Source: an uncultured Desulfosarcina sp.
GTDB taxonomy: Bacteria; Desulfobacterota; Desulfobacteria; Desulfobacterales; Desulfosarcinaceae
Reading direction: 5' to 3'
Length of the DNA: 64,000 bases
Assembly (NCBI RefSeq): GCF_963668215.1
Contig: NZ_OY764190.1
Location: 1,240,001 to 1,304,000, forward strand
Below, in pieces: positions 28,904-37,056 of the stretch (position 1 is its first letter; each line of letters opens with the position of its first letter). Under the pieces are notes generated by a model that made no database searches, was not told where the DNA came from, and worked only from the letters and a program-made list of their open reading frames with translations. Position numbers and translations under genes: made by a program.

Positions 28904-31602
28904 TGCCCCGCAAGACCGACGCGCCCAACCTGATCGCCGTCATCATGCCGGAAGGGGCGTTGCAGTTGGAATGGGAGCCGGCCGAAGAAGCCGTCGGTAA
29001 AAGCCGCCAGCTGCTCCAGGAAGAACTTTATCGACACTTTGAAACGGCCGGCGACAGTTGGCTGCTCAAGCTCGGTTTTGCCGATAAAAAGATCCCTCTT
29101 TCCCCTTCAGTTTCTTATTGGCGAGAACTGGCAGCGCGGTTCTCCCGTCAACTGATCGGCACCCCGGACCTCGAAGACCTGCGCGACAAAATCGATCTGG
29201 AATTCGCGGCGGACGATATCGAAGGCTGGTTGGACCGCGCACCCATGATGACCGGGCTGGACTATTTGAGTGCGGACCTGCTGGTGCGGTTCTGGGACCG
29301 GCTGCATGGCGCCTGGCGATCCGCCATCCAAGGCCACGACGGAACGGTGGCCGATTTCGTCAGACAATACAGCCCCAAGTCCCATCTGGTGGGCCGCATC
29401 TTTTTCCATCTGGTGGAAAACAAGGACGCCGCCAATCCCTTTGCCTTTCTGGCCACCTATTCCACCCGCCTGAACAAGCAGGGCGTCTCCAAACATGTAC
29501 CGCTGAAATATGCACTTCAGGAGTTTGCCGGCAACCGGGCCAAACTGCTGGAGCTTCTGGCCACCGTTCATGAGGCGGCCAAAACATCGACCGTTCTGGA
29601 ACAGATGCTTTCCTCCGGAGGCATTTTTCAGCCCCTGGCCTGGTCTTCCGAACAGGCCTATCGCTTTTTAAAGGATATCCCCGTCTTCGAAGCGGCCGGC
29701 ATTCTCTGCCGGATCCCCAACTGGTGGAAAACCGGTGCCCCGCGGATCTCCCTCGACCTGCAGTTCGGCGCCCAAAAACCGTCTTTCGTGGGCATGGACG
29801 CGCTGTTGTCGTTCAAGGCCGGATTGCTGCTGGACGGCGAACCGCTTTCCGAAGAAGAGATTCAACGGCTTCTGGATCAGTCCGAAGGGCTGGCGTTCAT
29901 TAAGAACCGATGGGTGGCGGTAGACCCGGAAAAGCTTAAGGCGGTTCTGACGGCCCATGAAAAGGCCGAAAAAATGGCCATAGACGGGCTCTCCTGGCTG
30001 GATGCCATGCGGCTGCAGATGAATCCGGAAAAAATGCTGGGTAGAGAGGCGGCCGGGCCGGAAATACTCTCCGTGTCCCATGGCCAATGGCTGTCCAAGG
30101 TAATTGACCAACTGCGAAAACCGCAGGCCATCAAATCCCTTCGGCCGGGCAAAGCCTTCAAGGCCACGTTGCGCGACTACCAGCAGGTTGGATTGAACTG
30201 GCTCGGTTTGCTGCAATCCCTTCGCCTGGGCGCCTGCCTGGCCGACGATATGGGGCTGGGTAAAACCATCCAGGTGTTGGCTCTTTTGAATTGGATCTAT
30301 GGGGCGAAAAATCGCTCCGAGGCTGCAAGGCCGGCCAGTTTGCTGGTGATCCCCGCATCCCTTTTGTCCAACTGGATTGCGGAAATCAACCGTTTCTACC
30401 CGAACCTGAATTTTCTCGTCGCCCATCCCGGCATGCACCCCAAAGGAGAATTGGACCGGGCGGACGCAAGCCTGATCAAAAAAAACGACCTCGTCATCAC
30501 GACCTATGCCCTGGCGGGCCGCTACGATTTTTTAAAAAACCACGCATGGTATTACCTGATCCTGGACGAGGCCCAGGCCATCAAGAATCCGGGAACCAAA
30601 CAGACCCGCACCCTCAAACAATATAACACCCAAAACCGGCTGATTCTGACGGGAACACCCATCGAAAACCGCCTGTCCGACCTGTGGTCCCTGTTCGATT
30701 TCATCAATCCGGGACTGCTGGGGTCCGCAGCGGAGTTCAAGCGTTTTGCCAAAACGCTGGACCGGAACCGCTCCCGCTACGGCATCCTGCGCCAATTGAT
30801 CCGCCCCTATATTCTCAGACGGCTGAAGACCGACAAACAGGTGATCCGGGACCTTCCGGCCAAGGTGGAGATGAAAACCTACACCGATCTGTCCGCCAAG
30901 CAGGTCGTGCTTTACAAGCAACTGGTAGACAATCTGGCGAAAACCCTTGAGGAAAAAGACGGCATGCAGCGCAAGGGGTTGATTCTGTCCGCCCTGGTGA
31001 AATTCAAGCAGCTGTGCAACCATCCGGATCAGTACCTGGGCGGCAACGGCTATGGAGAAGCGGAATCCGGCAAGTTCGGCCGGCTGCGCGAAGTCTGCCG
31101 CACCATTCGCGAAAAAAGAGAGCGCGTCCTCGTTTTTACCCAATTCAAGGAAATCATTGACCCGCTTTGCCTTTTTCTGGCAGAGATTTTTCATCGTCAG
31201 GGCGTGTTTCTGCACGGAGGCGTTCCGGTAAAAAAAAGAAAAGCGGTGATCGACAAATTTCAGGGAGAAAACTACGTGCCTTTCATGGTGCTCTCCCTCA
31301 AAGCCGGAGGCGTGGGATTGAATCTGACCCAAGCCAACCATGTAATTCATTTCGACCGCTGGTGGAATCCGGCGGTCGAAAACCAGGCCACCGACCGGGC
31401 CTTTCGCATCGGCCAGAAAAAGAAAGTGCTCGTCCACAAGTTTATCGCCAACGGCACGATCGAGGAAAGAATCGATTCGATGATCGAAGACAAACAGCAG
31501 TTGTCGAAAGATGTCATTGCCGCCGGCAGCGAGGACTGGATCACGGAGATGGACAACGAGAAGGTCATGGATATGTTCCGCTTGTCGCTGCCCGAACGAT
31601 AG
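28903..31602 (+). CDS. SNF2-family DNA helicase/ATPase
   Basis: An 899-residue protein. The N-terminal half (about 1-415) is a bacterial SNF2-associated region; the motor follows: DYQQVGLNWLGLL, Walker A ADDMGLGKTIQVLAL, Walker B DEAQAIKN, LTGTPIENRLSDLWSLF (motif III), and the second lobe with LVFTQFKEIIDPL, SLKAGGVGLNLTQANHVIHFDRWWNP and QATDRAFRIGQ (motifs V-VI). Such proteins translocate on duplex DNA. The start is ATG 28900 or 28903; I use 28903, four bases after GGGGG. It is followed 13 bp later by a SWIM zinc-finger gene, a recurring bacterial pairing whose role is not established. Confidence 0.92.
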   Translation: MPRKTDAPNLIAVIMPEGALQLEWEPAEEAVGKSRQLLQEELYRHFETAGDSWLLKLGFADKKIPLSPSVSYWRELAARFSRQLIGTPDLEDLRDKIDLEFAADDIEGWLDRAPMMTGLDYLSADLLVRFWDRLHGAWRSAIQGHDGTVADFVRQYSPKSHLVGRIFFHLVENKDAANPFAFLATYSTRLNKQGVSKHVPLKYALQEFAGNRAKLLELLATVHEAAKTSTVLEQMLSSGGIFQPLAWSSEQAYRFLKDIPVFEAAGILCRIPNWWKTGAPRISLDLQFGAQKPSFVGMDALLSFKAGLLLDGEPLSEEEIQRLLDQSEGLAFIKNRWVAVDPEKLKAVLTAHEKAEKMAIDGLSWLDAMRLQMNPEKMLGREAAGPEILSVSHGQWLSKVIDQLRKPQAIKSLRPGKAFKATLRDYQQVGLNWLGLLQSLRLGACLADDMGLGKTIQVLALLNWIYGAKNRSEAARPASLLVIPASLLSNWIAEINRFYPNLNFLVAHPGMHPKGELDRADASLIKKNDLVITTYALAGRYDFLKNHAWYYLILDEAQAIKNPGTKQTRTLKQYNTQNRLILTGTPIENRLSDLWSLFDFINPGLLGSAAEFKRFAKTLDRNRSRYGILRQLIRPYILRRLKTDKQVIRDLPAKVEMKTYTDLSAKQVVLYKQLVDNLAKTLEEKDGMQRKGLILSALVKFKQLCNHPDQYLGGNGYGEAESGKFGRLREVCRTIREKRERVLVFTQFKEIIDPLCLFLAEIFHRQGVFLHGGVPVKKRKAVIDKFQGENYVPFMVLSLKAGGVGLNLTQANHVIHFDRWWNPAVENQATDRAFRIGQKKKVLVHKFIANGTIEERIDSMIEDKQQLSKDVIAAGSEDWITEMDNEKVMDMFRLSLPER

Positions 31603-31615
31603 GACGATAATCGCA

Positions 31616-32815
31616 ATGAGCTATTTCAGATTTCCCCGCTATGTCTCCGTCGCCGAAAAAAGGGCGCGGGCCGAGAAAAAAATCCGCCAGTTGAAAAAGA
31701 AAAACCCGGGCCTCGCGCCGGTCATCCTCGAAGGTCACAGCCTGGCTAAAACCTGGTGGGGCAAGTCCTGGAACGAAAATCTCGAACGCTATGCCGATTA
31801 CAGCAACCGCATTGGGCGCGGACGCAGTTACGTGCGCCATATGGCGGTCCTCGACCTTGGCATCCGGCCCGGATCGGTCAAAGCCCTGGTGCAGGGATCG
31901 GCAAACAAACCCTATTCGGTCGAAATAGGGATACAGGCCCTTAAAAAATCCAACTGGAAACAGATCACCGCCGCCTGTGCCGACCGGTTAGATTCGCTGC
32001 AGGATCTTCTGGACGGAAAATTCCCCCGGGATCTTTCTCATCTTTTCATGCAAAAGGGCCATGGCCTTTTCCCCAGCCCAAAAGAAATCCAATTTTCGTG
32101 CAGTTGTCCGGATTGGGCAACCATGTGCAAGCATGTGGCCGCCGTGCTCTACGGTATCGGTGCACGGTTGGACGAGGATCCGTCACTGTTTTTCGTTCTG
32201 CGCAAGGCCAACCTGGACGACCTGATTGCCAAAACCGTCGATGACGCCGCGGTGAAATACATCCGGCAAGCCGAAGAGAGCACCCCACCGATGGTTGCCG
32301 AAGAGGATCTTGGCGCGGTTTTCGGCATCGACATGGATACGATGCCCGATTTCGAAAAAGCGGCGTCCGAGGCATCACCTGAACCGGCGGCCCAAAAGAT
32401 GCGGACAACGAAGAAAAATAGACCGGAACCGGTGGCCCCCGGAGATCGCGGGAAGGCCGTTTTAAGCGTTATCAAGGCCGCCTCCGAAGGCATCCGACCC
32501 CCTCAAGTCGCCGAAGCGACCGGCCTATCTCCGGCTGCCGTTCGTCCGGTTATCGCGCGTTTGATGAAAACCGGAAAAATCCGGCGGATTTCCCGCGGCC
32601 TGTATGGACCGCCAGCCAGACGCCGCGGGAAGCATTCGGCCAATGCGACCGCAGCCGTTCTCGAAATCATCGAGTCCCATCCCGACGGCATTACCGTTCC
32701 CGCCCTCAAAACCCAATCGGGTTTCGAAGAGAAAAAGCTGCGCAATATTGTCTTCCGTCTATTCAGATCTGGAAAGGTTCGTAGGATCGGACGGGGAGTC
32801 TATATGGCCGTTTGA
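31616..32815 (+). CDS. SWIM zinc-finger protein with C-terminal double winged helix
   Basis: A 399-residue protein. The N-terminal 160 residues are the region usually found with bacterial SWIM proteins (TWWGKSWNENLERY, RGRSYVRHMAVLDL). The zinc finger is C162-x-C164-x6-C171-x-H173 (CSCPDWATMCKHV), a DNA or protein-binding fold. After an acidic, then basic linker, residues about 280-399 contain two similar winged-helix-like units, each ending in a basic wing (GKIRRISRGLYG and GKVRRIGRGVYMAV). This suggests the protein targets the SNF2 motor to DNA. AGGA lies upstream of the start, and the gene directly follows snf2. Confidence 0.85.
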   Translation: MSYFRFPRYVSVAEKRARAEKKIRQLKKKNPGLAPVILEGHSLAKTWWGKSWNENLERYADYSNRIGRGRSYVRHMAVLDLGIRPGSVKALVQGSANKPYSVEIGIQALKKSNWKQITAACADRLDSLQDLLDGKFPRDLSHLFMQKGHGLFPSPKEIQFSCSCPDWATMCKHVAAVLYGIGARLDEDPSLFFVLRKANLDDLIAKTVDDAAVKYIRQAEESTPPMVAEEDLGAVFGIDMDTMPDFEKAASEASPEPAAQKMRTTKKNRPEPVAPGDRGKAVLSVIKAASEGIRPPQVAEATGLSPAAVRPVIARLMKTGKIRRISRGLYGPPARRRGKHSANATAAVLEIIESHPDGITVPALKTQSGFEEKKLRNIVFRLFRSGKVRRIGRGVYMAV

Positions 32816-32837
32816 TAAAAGCATGGGAAATATATCA

Positions 32838-32866
32838 TTGACCTTTTTCGACTATGGGCGTATCTT
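32838..32866 (+). promoter_or_regulatory. sigma70-type promoter for vapBC
   Basis: TTGACC, a 17-base spacer and TATCTT, 37 bp upstream of the antitoxin start, which itself has TGGAGG as ribosome site. Confidence 0.5.
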
Positions 32867-32902
32867 TCTTACATATTTCTTACATCGCGCCTGGAGGTTG
32901 CC

Positions 32903-33157
32903 ATGCAAACGACCAAACTATCCAGCAAAGGACAAGTTATCATACCGAAATATTTGAGGAACCGTTACAACTGGGATATTGGCCAAACTTTAACCGTAAT
33001 CGATACAGGCAATGGGATTTTATTAAAACCCGCACGCCCTTTTAAAAGTACCAAACTTGATCAAGTCGCTGGAATATTAAAATATAAAGGTAAACCAGTT
33101 TCTATTGATCAAATGAATGAAGCGATCAAAAAAGGGGCTTTGGAGCAGAAAAAATGA
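32903..33157 (+). CDS. vapB: AbrB/MazE-type antitoxin (VapB)
   Basis: An 84-residue swapped-hairpin AbrB domain: LSSKGQVIIPKYLRN is the classic start, followed by GQTLTVIDTGNGILLKP. It would bind the promoter and neutralise the PIN toxin encoded next. CTGGAGG precedes the ATG. Overlaps vapC by four bases (ATGA). Codon use and GC are clearly lower than in the flanking genes, which fits acquisition by transfer. Confidence 0.88.
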   Translation: MQTTKLSSKGQVIIPKYLRNRYNWDIGQTLTVIDTGNGILLKPARPFKSTKLDQVAGILKYKGKPVSIDQMNEAIKKGALEQKK

Positions 33158-33543
33158 TTTCGGTAGACACCAACGTCATTGTTCGGTTGCTTACCGGAGA
33201 CGACCAATTACAATTCGAAGCAGCAAAGTATCTGTTTTCAAAAGAAAATATTTTAATACCGACAACTGTATTACTTGAATCTGAGTGGGTTCTAAGATAT
33301 GCTTACCATTTTAAACAGCCTGATATTACCACAGCCTTCCAGTCTCTACTTGGATTATCAAATGTCGAGTTAGAGGAGCCATCTGTAATTTTCAATGCTA
33401 TTGAATGGCACCGGGGTGGGATGGATTTTGCCGATGCCCTTCATTTGGCTCAATCAAAAGGCGCAGAGGCATTCGTAACATTTGATAAAAAACTTATAAA
33501 ATCTGCATCGAAGAATACTACATTGCAAGTTCGAGAACCCTAA
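33154..33543 (+). CDS. vapC: PIN-domain ribonuclease toxin (VapC)
   Basis: A 129-residue PIN domain with the acidic residues expected for a metal-dependent RNase: Asp 5 in SVDTNVIVRLL, Glu in LLESEWVLR near residue 43, Asp in GMDFADALHLA near residues 89-92, and Asp in FVTFDKKL near residue 108. It would cleave tRNA or rRNA when freed from VapB. Translationally coupled to vapB. AT-rich like its partner. Confidence 0.9.
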   Translation: MISVDTNVIVRLLTGDDQLQFEAAKYLFSKENILIPTTVLLESEWVLRYAYHFKQPDITTAFQSLLGLSNVELEEPSVIFNAIEWHRGGMDFADALHLAQSKGAEAFVTFDKKLIKSASKNTTLQVREP

Positions 33544-33641
33544 GGGCCGAATTGGAACTCAATGGATTTCCCCGTCCTGTTTTGCCAATCCTTCGATTCT
33601 TTATTCTCTCTGAACTAAAGCCGTAAAAAATGGGCCATCCA

Positions 33642-34040
33642 TCATTCACAGTAAATCTTGTTGTCATGGGTTACCTTGCAGGATTTCAGTCCTTTGGGCA
33701 ACGGCTTTGAGAGCATCAAATGCGTGTTTCTGTAAACACACGCTATCCAGTATTGCCGGGGATTTTCCTTATCGAGAGTATATAGGTAAAAATTATCGTT
33801 GGATCCCTTGTTGCTTGCGGCCAACACGGCCAGTTGCTCTGGCGGGCCGTCGTAGATGTAGACGATCTTTAACGTAGAAGGATATTGAGACTTACCTGCC
33901 GCCCAGGAACCCGGAACGCTTTCCAGGGTCTGTTCTGTTTCAATTTGCTGCGGGCATTCCCACTCCGATGCATTTCCCGGCGATCCATTTCCCAGCCCGG
34001 CAGCCAAAACAAGGCTTAAGATACAGAGAACAATTCTCAT
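33642..34040 (-). CDS. secreted STY0301-like hypothetical protein
   Basis: 132 residues: a signal peptide (MRIVLCILSLVLAAGLGNGSPGNA), then a Cys-containing mature part with ECPQQI near the start, a YIYDGPPEQL segment, and a C-terminal half ordered W-x-C-x-Y (YWIACVYRNTHLMLSKPLP) then a final Cys pair (SCKVTHDNKIYC). The layout resembles the STY0301 family of small secreted proteins; function unknown. ATG 34040 is fixed by AAAGGAGGAAAGACAA. Lone gene between the two toxin-antitoxin pairs. Confidence 0.65.
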   Translation of the reverse strand: MRIVLCILSLVLAAGLGNGSPGNASEWECPQQIETEQTLESVPGSWAAGKSQYPSTLKIVYIYDGPPEQLAVLAASNKGSNDNFYLYTLDKENPRQYWIACVYRNTHLMLSKPLPKGLKSCKVTHDNKIYCE

Positions 34041-34130
34041 TTGTCTTTCCTCCTTTAGCGGCCCAATGCCCTGCTCACCAGCAGGCAAACAATGCGGAAT
34101 TTCAACTTGGTGCGGCCGTCCGGACAGGCG

Positions 34131-34427
34131 TTATGCCTTGATTTCATCAATTGGCAATATCTGTTTTCCATGTCGAATCGTAAGTATAGAAATTTGTTTT
34201 ATTCCGATGTGATAGATGATTCGATAGTTTCCGTAAATTAACTCCCTAAACTGATGTTCATTAATTTCAGGGACAATCCGTCCAAGTTCCGGATTCGCTC
34301 GAAGCCGGTCAACTTTTGAAAACATTGTATGAATCCAATTGTCTGCTGCTAAAGGTTTATCTTGCGAAATGTAATCAACTATTTCTGAGGCCCTTTCAAG
34401 AGCAAGGGGAGACCACACGATTTTCAT
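34131..34427 (-). CDS. RelE/ParE-family toxin
   Basis: A 98-residue RelE/ParE fold protein: MKIVWSPLALERASEIVDYIS is the family start; ANPELGRIVPEI, REL-IYGNYRIIYHI and the C-terminal ISILTIRHGKQ are the expected strands. Whether it targets mRNA at the ribosome (RelE) or gyrase (ParE) cannot be told by eye; the sequence pattern leans to ParE. Overlaps the antitoxin gene by ATGA. Confidence 0.88.
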   Translation of the reverse strand: MKIVWSPLALERASEIVDYISQDKPLAADNWIHTMFSKVDRLRANPELGRIVPEINEHQFRELIYGNYRIIYHIGIKQISILTIRHGKQILPIDEIKA

Positions 34428-34705
34428 TTGGGGATTCGCTTCAATAATTTGGCTTTTGCCTCTTGGTGGGAGATTCCTTCTCCTTTTGCCAGTTGATTGA
34501 GAGAAGTTTGAACATCTGAAAGAAGGTCAATTTTTTCTTGCATAGCTTCAAACTCACTTGCCCCCAAAAGTACAGCCACACCCTTACCATGCTGCGTAAT
34601 TACAACTGGGCGTTTGGTTTCATGGACTTGTTTGATGTAAGAAGCCATGGCATTTCTGACTTCCGACATTGACCTGATGTCTTGATCGATTTTGAGCTTT
34701 TGCAT
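34424..34705 (-). CDS. Phd/YefM-family antitoxin
   Basis: A 93-residue antitoxin: SMSEVRNAMASYIKQVHETKRPVVITQHGKGVAVLLGASEFEAMQEK is the Phd/YefM DNA-binding half; the C-terminal tail (about residues 60-93) would wrap the toxin. AGAGGTG precedes the ATG. First gene of the pair; low GC. Confidence 0.88.
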   Translation of the reverse strand: MQKLKIDQDIRSMSEVRNAMASYIKQVHETKRPVVITQHGKGVAVLLGASEFEAMQEKIDLLSDVQTSLNQLAKGEGISHQEAKAKLLKRIPK

Positions 34706-34729
34706 TTTGCACCTCTATTGGTATTTATT

Positions 34730-34749
34730 TTGTACATAATAACATACAA
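34730..34749. promoter_or_regulatory. possible autoregulatory operator upstream of the Phd-type antitoxin
   Basis: TTGTACAT-x4-ACATACAA, an imperfect 20-base dyad centred about 35 bp before the antitoxin start. It sits where an antitoxin-bound operator is normally found. Inference from position and symmetry only. Confidence 0.35.
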
Positions 34750-34993
34750 ATTTAGGTGCAATCAACTGTCTTCTTAAAAGCCAAAAAGTGCGGATTACTT
34801 GCCAGACACGTCGTTTCGCCCGGTCAAGGACACCTTTGGGAAAAATTGGGGACATGCGATTTTAGGTTACGACACAGATACCAATGAAACAATGGACCTA
34901 ACTTTCCCATCCCTAACTTTCCCATGCTATCTGGGATGGGTTACTTGTCAGTTGAGCCCCAGGACGGCCGACCGCCGTCCAACTTCATCCCGC

Positions 34994-35188
34994 TCAGGAA
35001 GGTCCCTTGGGAGCGCCGGCGATGCGCGAGCCCAAACCCGGACCGGCCATGAAGCCCTCCTGATCCGCCTTGGATTCAATTTCCCGACTTTTACATTTGG
35101 GGCATACCGCAGGCGTGTCATCGCCTTTGAATGTGAGATGCACAAAGGTGTGGCCGCAGGCCTGGCAGCGGCATTGGGCGGTAGGCAT
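34994..35188 (-). CDS. small zinc-ribbon protein (FmdB-like)
   Basis: 64 residues with four zinc ligands in two knuckles: C-x-C-x2-C in QCRCQACGHTF and CPKC in VCPKCKSREIE. Such small ribbon proteins resemble FmdB-type putative regulators. GGAGG lies 7 nt before the ATG. The C-terminal 25 residues are low complexity (Gly/Ala/Pro). Role unknown. Confidence 0.7.
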   Translation of the reverse strand: MPTAQCRCQACGHTFVHLTFKGDDTPAVCPKCKSREIESKADQEGFMAGPGLGSRIAGAPKGPS

Positions 35189-35244
35189 GGTGAGGCCTCC
35201 TATTGACCTTTAGAAAACCTTATCGGTTCGGCTTGATCGTTCCT

Positions 35245-35304
35245 TGAGAAGCGGCTTCCGGCTGCAACCGATCCACAGAATCGCGGCTGGAAGCCGCTCC
35301 AACG
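35245..35304. repeat. REP-like pair with AGCGGCTTCC core
   Basis: Two inverted, diverged copies of a GC-rich palindromic unit. One is AGCGGCTTCCGGCTGC at 35250-35265. The other, opposite in orientation, is GCGGCTGGAAGCCGC within 35275-35304. The second copy is identical over 30 bases to 6723-6752. This fits the AGCGGCTTCCAGCCGCGA-type extragenic repeats. Confidence 0.6.
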
Positions 35305-35341
35305 CCATCCCGGTCCCTCGCAAACATATCGCCTTTTACGT

Positions 35342-36484
35342 TCACCTGGCGGGCGCCAAACGGTGAAACCCATAAAACAAAGCCCCGCCGGCGGCGGCAA
35401 TCAGGGCGCTAACCAGAAATAGGTCGGCGCTGCTGCCGGTTTCATACAGGGCGCCACTGACGAAGAAGCCCACCGTAAGTCCCAGGCCATAGGTAACGGC
35501 ATTGTTCAAGGCCTGGCCCAGGGTTTTCTCTTCGGCAGGGGCCAATTCGTCCATGTACAGGATGCCGGCCATGTGAAAGGCGCCGTAGGTGATCGCATGC
35601 AGCAGTTGGCTGGCCAGAATGAGGATTGAGGACTCGGCGACATACAAGATCGCCCAGCGAACGACGGCCGCCGCAAAGGAGATGACCAGCACCCGCTTGA
35701 ACGACAGACGGGCGAACAGACGGGCGGAATTGATCATCACCACCACTTCCGCCGTGGATGCCAGTGCCCAGCACAGGCCGATAAAGCTGCCGCCATGTCC
35801 CAGCTGGGCCAGGTGAATGGAGAAAAACCCGTAGTAGGCGCCATGGCTCACCAGCATGAGAAAGGCGCAAACGAGAAACACCACCGAATGGGAAGAAAAC
35901 AGCGTTTTGGCATCGTGGGTCTGCGCCGGCCGCCGGCCCTCGATCCGGGGCATGGCGATGGACGCCAGGGCCTGGGACGCAGACAGGACCAGCATCAGGG
36001 CGATGACGATGCTCACGGTGTAGTTTTCGATCAGTTTCCCCAGCGCCATGACCACGGCAATGAAGGCCACGGACCCCCAGGCCCGGGTCTGGCCATAGCG
36101 GCGTTTGGTTTTGCCCAGCACATCCATGGCAAAGGCTTCGAGAAAACTGATAATGGGCGCATAAAAAGCCCCGTAGATCACGGTAATGGCGATCATCCAG
36201 ACAAAGTCGGTCGTAAAGAGAAACAGGGCCCATAAAGCCGTGCTGGCAAAGCTGCACAGGATGTAAATGGGCCGTCTGAGCCCCTTTCGATCCGCCAGCA
36301 GCCCCCACAGCAGCGAAAAAACAATCAGTACGGCGGCGCGCACGGCGGAAAGGCTGCCGATCTGGAACCCCGAGAAACCGATGTGGAGGCAGTAGAGGTT
36401 GAAATAGGGTAAAAATACCCCCATGGCCCCGAAATAGAGGAAATACTGGATTCGGATGACAACTTTTTCGTTGAGCGTCGCCAA
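35342..36484 (-). CDS. MFS transporter (phenylpropionate-permease/HcaT-like)
   Basis: 380 residues with about 12 hydrophobic segments. The N-terminus QYFLYFGAMGVFLPYFNLYC and the loop GLLADRKGLRRPIY (motif A position) match the MFS_1-like branch that includes HcaT and LacY-like symporters; a second such motif follows in the second half. Its substrate is unknown. It lies alone downstream of a repeat-rich intergenic region. Confidence 0.8.
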   Translation of the reverse strand: MATLNEKVVIRIQYFLYFGAMGVFLPYFNLYCLHIGFSGFQIGSLSAVRAAVLIVFSLLWGLLADRKGLRRPIYILCSFASTALWALFLFTTDFVWMIAITVIYGAFYAPIISFLEAFAMDVLGKTKRRYGQTRAWGSVAFIAVVMALGKLIENYTVSIVIALMLVLSASQALASIAMPRIEGRRPAQTHDAKTLFSSHSVVFLVCAFLMLVSHGAYYGFFSIHLAQLGHGGSFIGLCWALASTAEVVVMINSARLFARLSFKRVLVISFAAAVVRWAILYVAESSILILASQLLHAITYGAFHMAGILYMDELAPAEEKTLGQALNNAVTYGLGLTVGFFVSGALYETGSSADLFLVSALIAAAGGALFYGFHRLAPAR

Positions 36485-36943
36485 TGGTAAACCCCGGAAG
36501 AAGTCAAAGGATCAACATCATAACCGTTGTAGCATAAAAGGCAATGCCTTTCCCATGCAGTTGCAGGGTATGAGAGGGCTCCGTCGGGAACGGCACAGGT
36601 TCCCAAGAAAACACGGCAGCAACCGGCGTGCGTTCCTTCTCCTTTTGGAGAGAGAAGGACAGGATGAGGGGGAACAATCGACAATATCCACTATTTTGTT
36701 ACAAGAACGCTGAATTTTATCACCCCTCACCCCGCCCTCTCCCCTCAAGGGGCGAGGGTGCGCCGGCCTGGAATTGCGTAAGGAACCATGAAAGGCGGGC
36801 AGCGGTCGGTGATTATCCCCGATCCAAACGGGACCAACACCGATGGCTCGCTTGGGTCAACAACCTTGAGGGGCAGGGTGATGGGGAAAAGGATACGATA
36901 CCCGGTTTAAATGCGATTGCCCTGCGTCCGAACCGCCGAATTG
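36485..36943. other. repeat-containing intergenic stretch
   Basis: No gene supported. It holds an inverted pair of GC-rich repeats: 36629-36672 (CCTTCTCC then GGAGAGAGAAGGACAGGATG) and 36721-36764 (CACCCCTCACCCCGCCCTCT then CCCTCAAGGGGCGAGGGTG). They are diverged copies of the same unit in opposite orientation, 50 bp apart. A 40-codon frame at 36788-36910 has AAGGA before its ATG but no recognisable protein. Confidence 0.45.
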
Positions 36944-36972
36944 TTGACATCATTGAATAAAACGCGCATTAT
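36944..36972 (+). promoter_or_regulatory. sigma70 promoter for the OmpA lipoprotein gene
   Basis: TTGACA, 17-base spacer, CATTAT; the predicted start of transcription is about 78 bp upstream of the lipoprotein ATG. Likely also drives the hdrA-mvhDGA genes, since no better promoter is seen in the 17-bp gap between the lipoprotein gene and hdrA. Confidence 0.6.
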
Positions 36973-37056
36973 TTTCGATAAAAATCGATCGTGGATACCA
37001 TCGATTTCCACAGCTTCAATCCCGAAGAAATCGGCGTTGCCTTCAAGGAGGAAAAA

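Noticed and set aside
34706..34993. Possible gene remnant or insertion-sequence fragment between the antitoxin and the zinc-ribbon gene
   Set aside because: Contains a short direct repeat (CCTAACTTTCCCAT twice) and a TTGGGGACATGCGATT stretch reminiscent of transposase flanks, but no transposase sequence or inverted ends.
36788..36910. 40-codon plus-strand frame with AAGGA before its ATG
   Set aside because: No similarity recognised and it lies within a repeat-rich intergenic region; could be chance.
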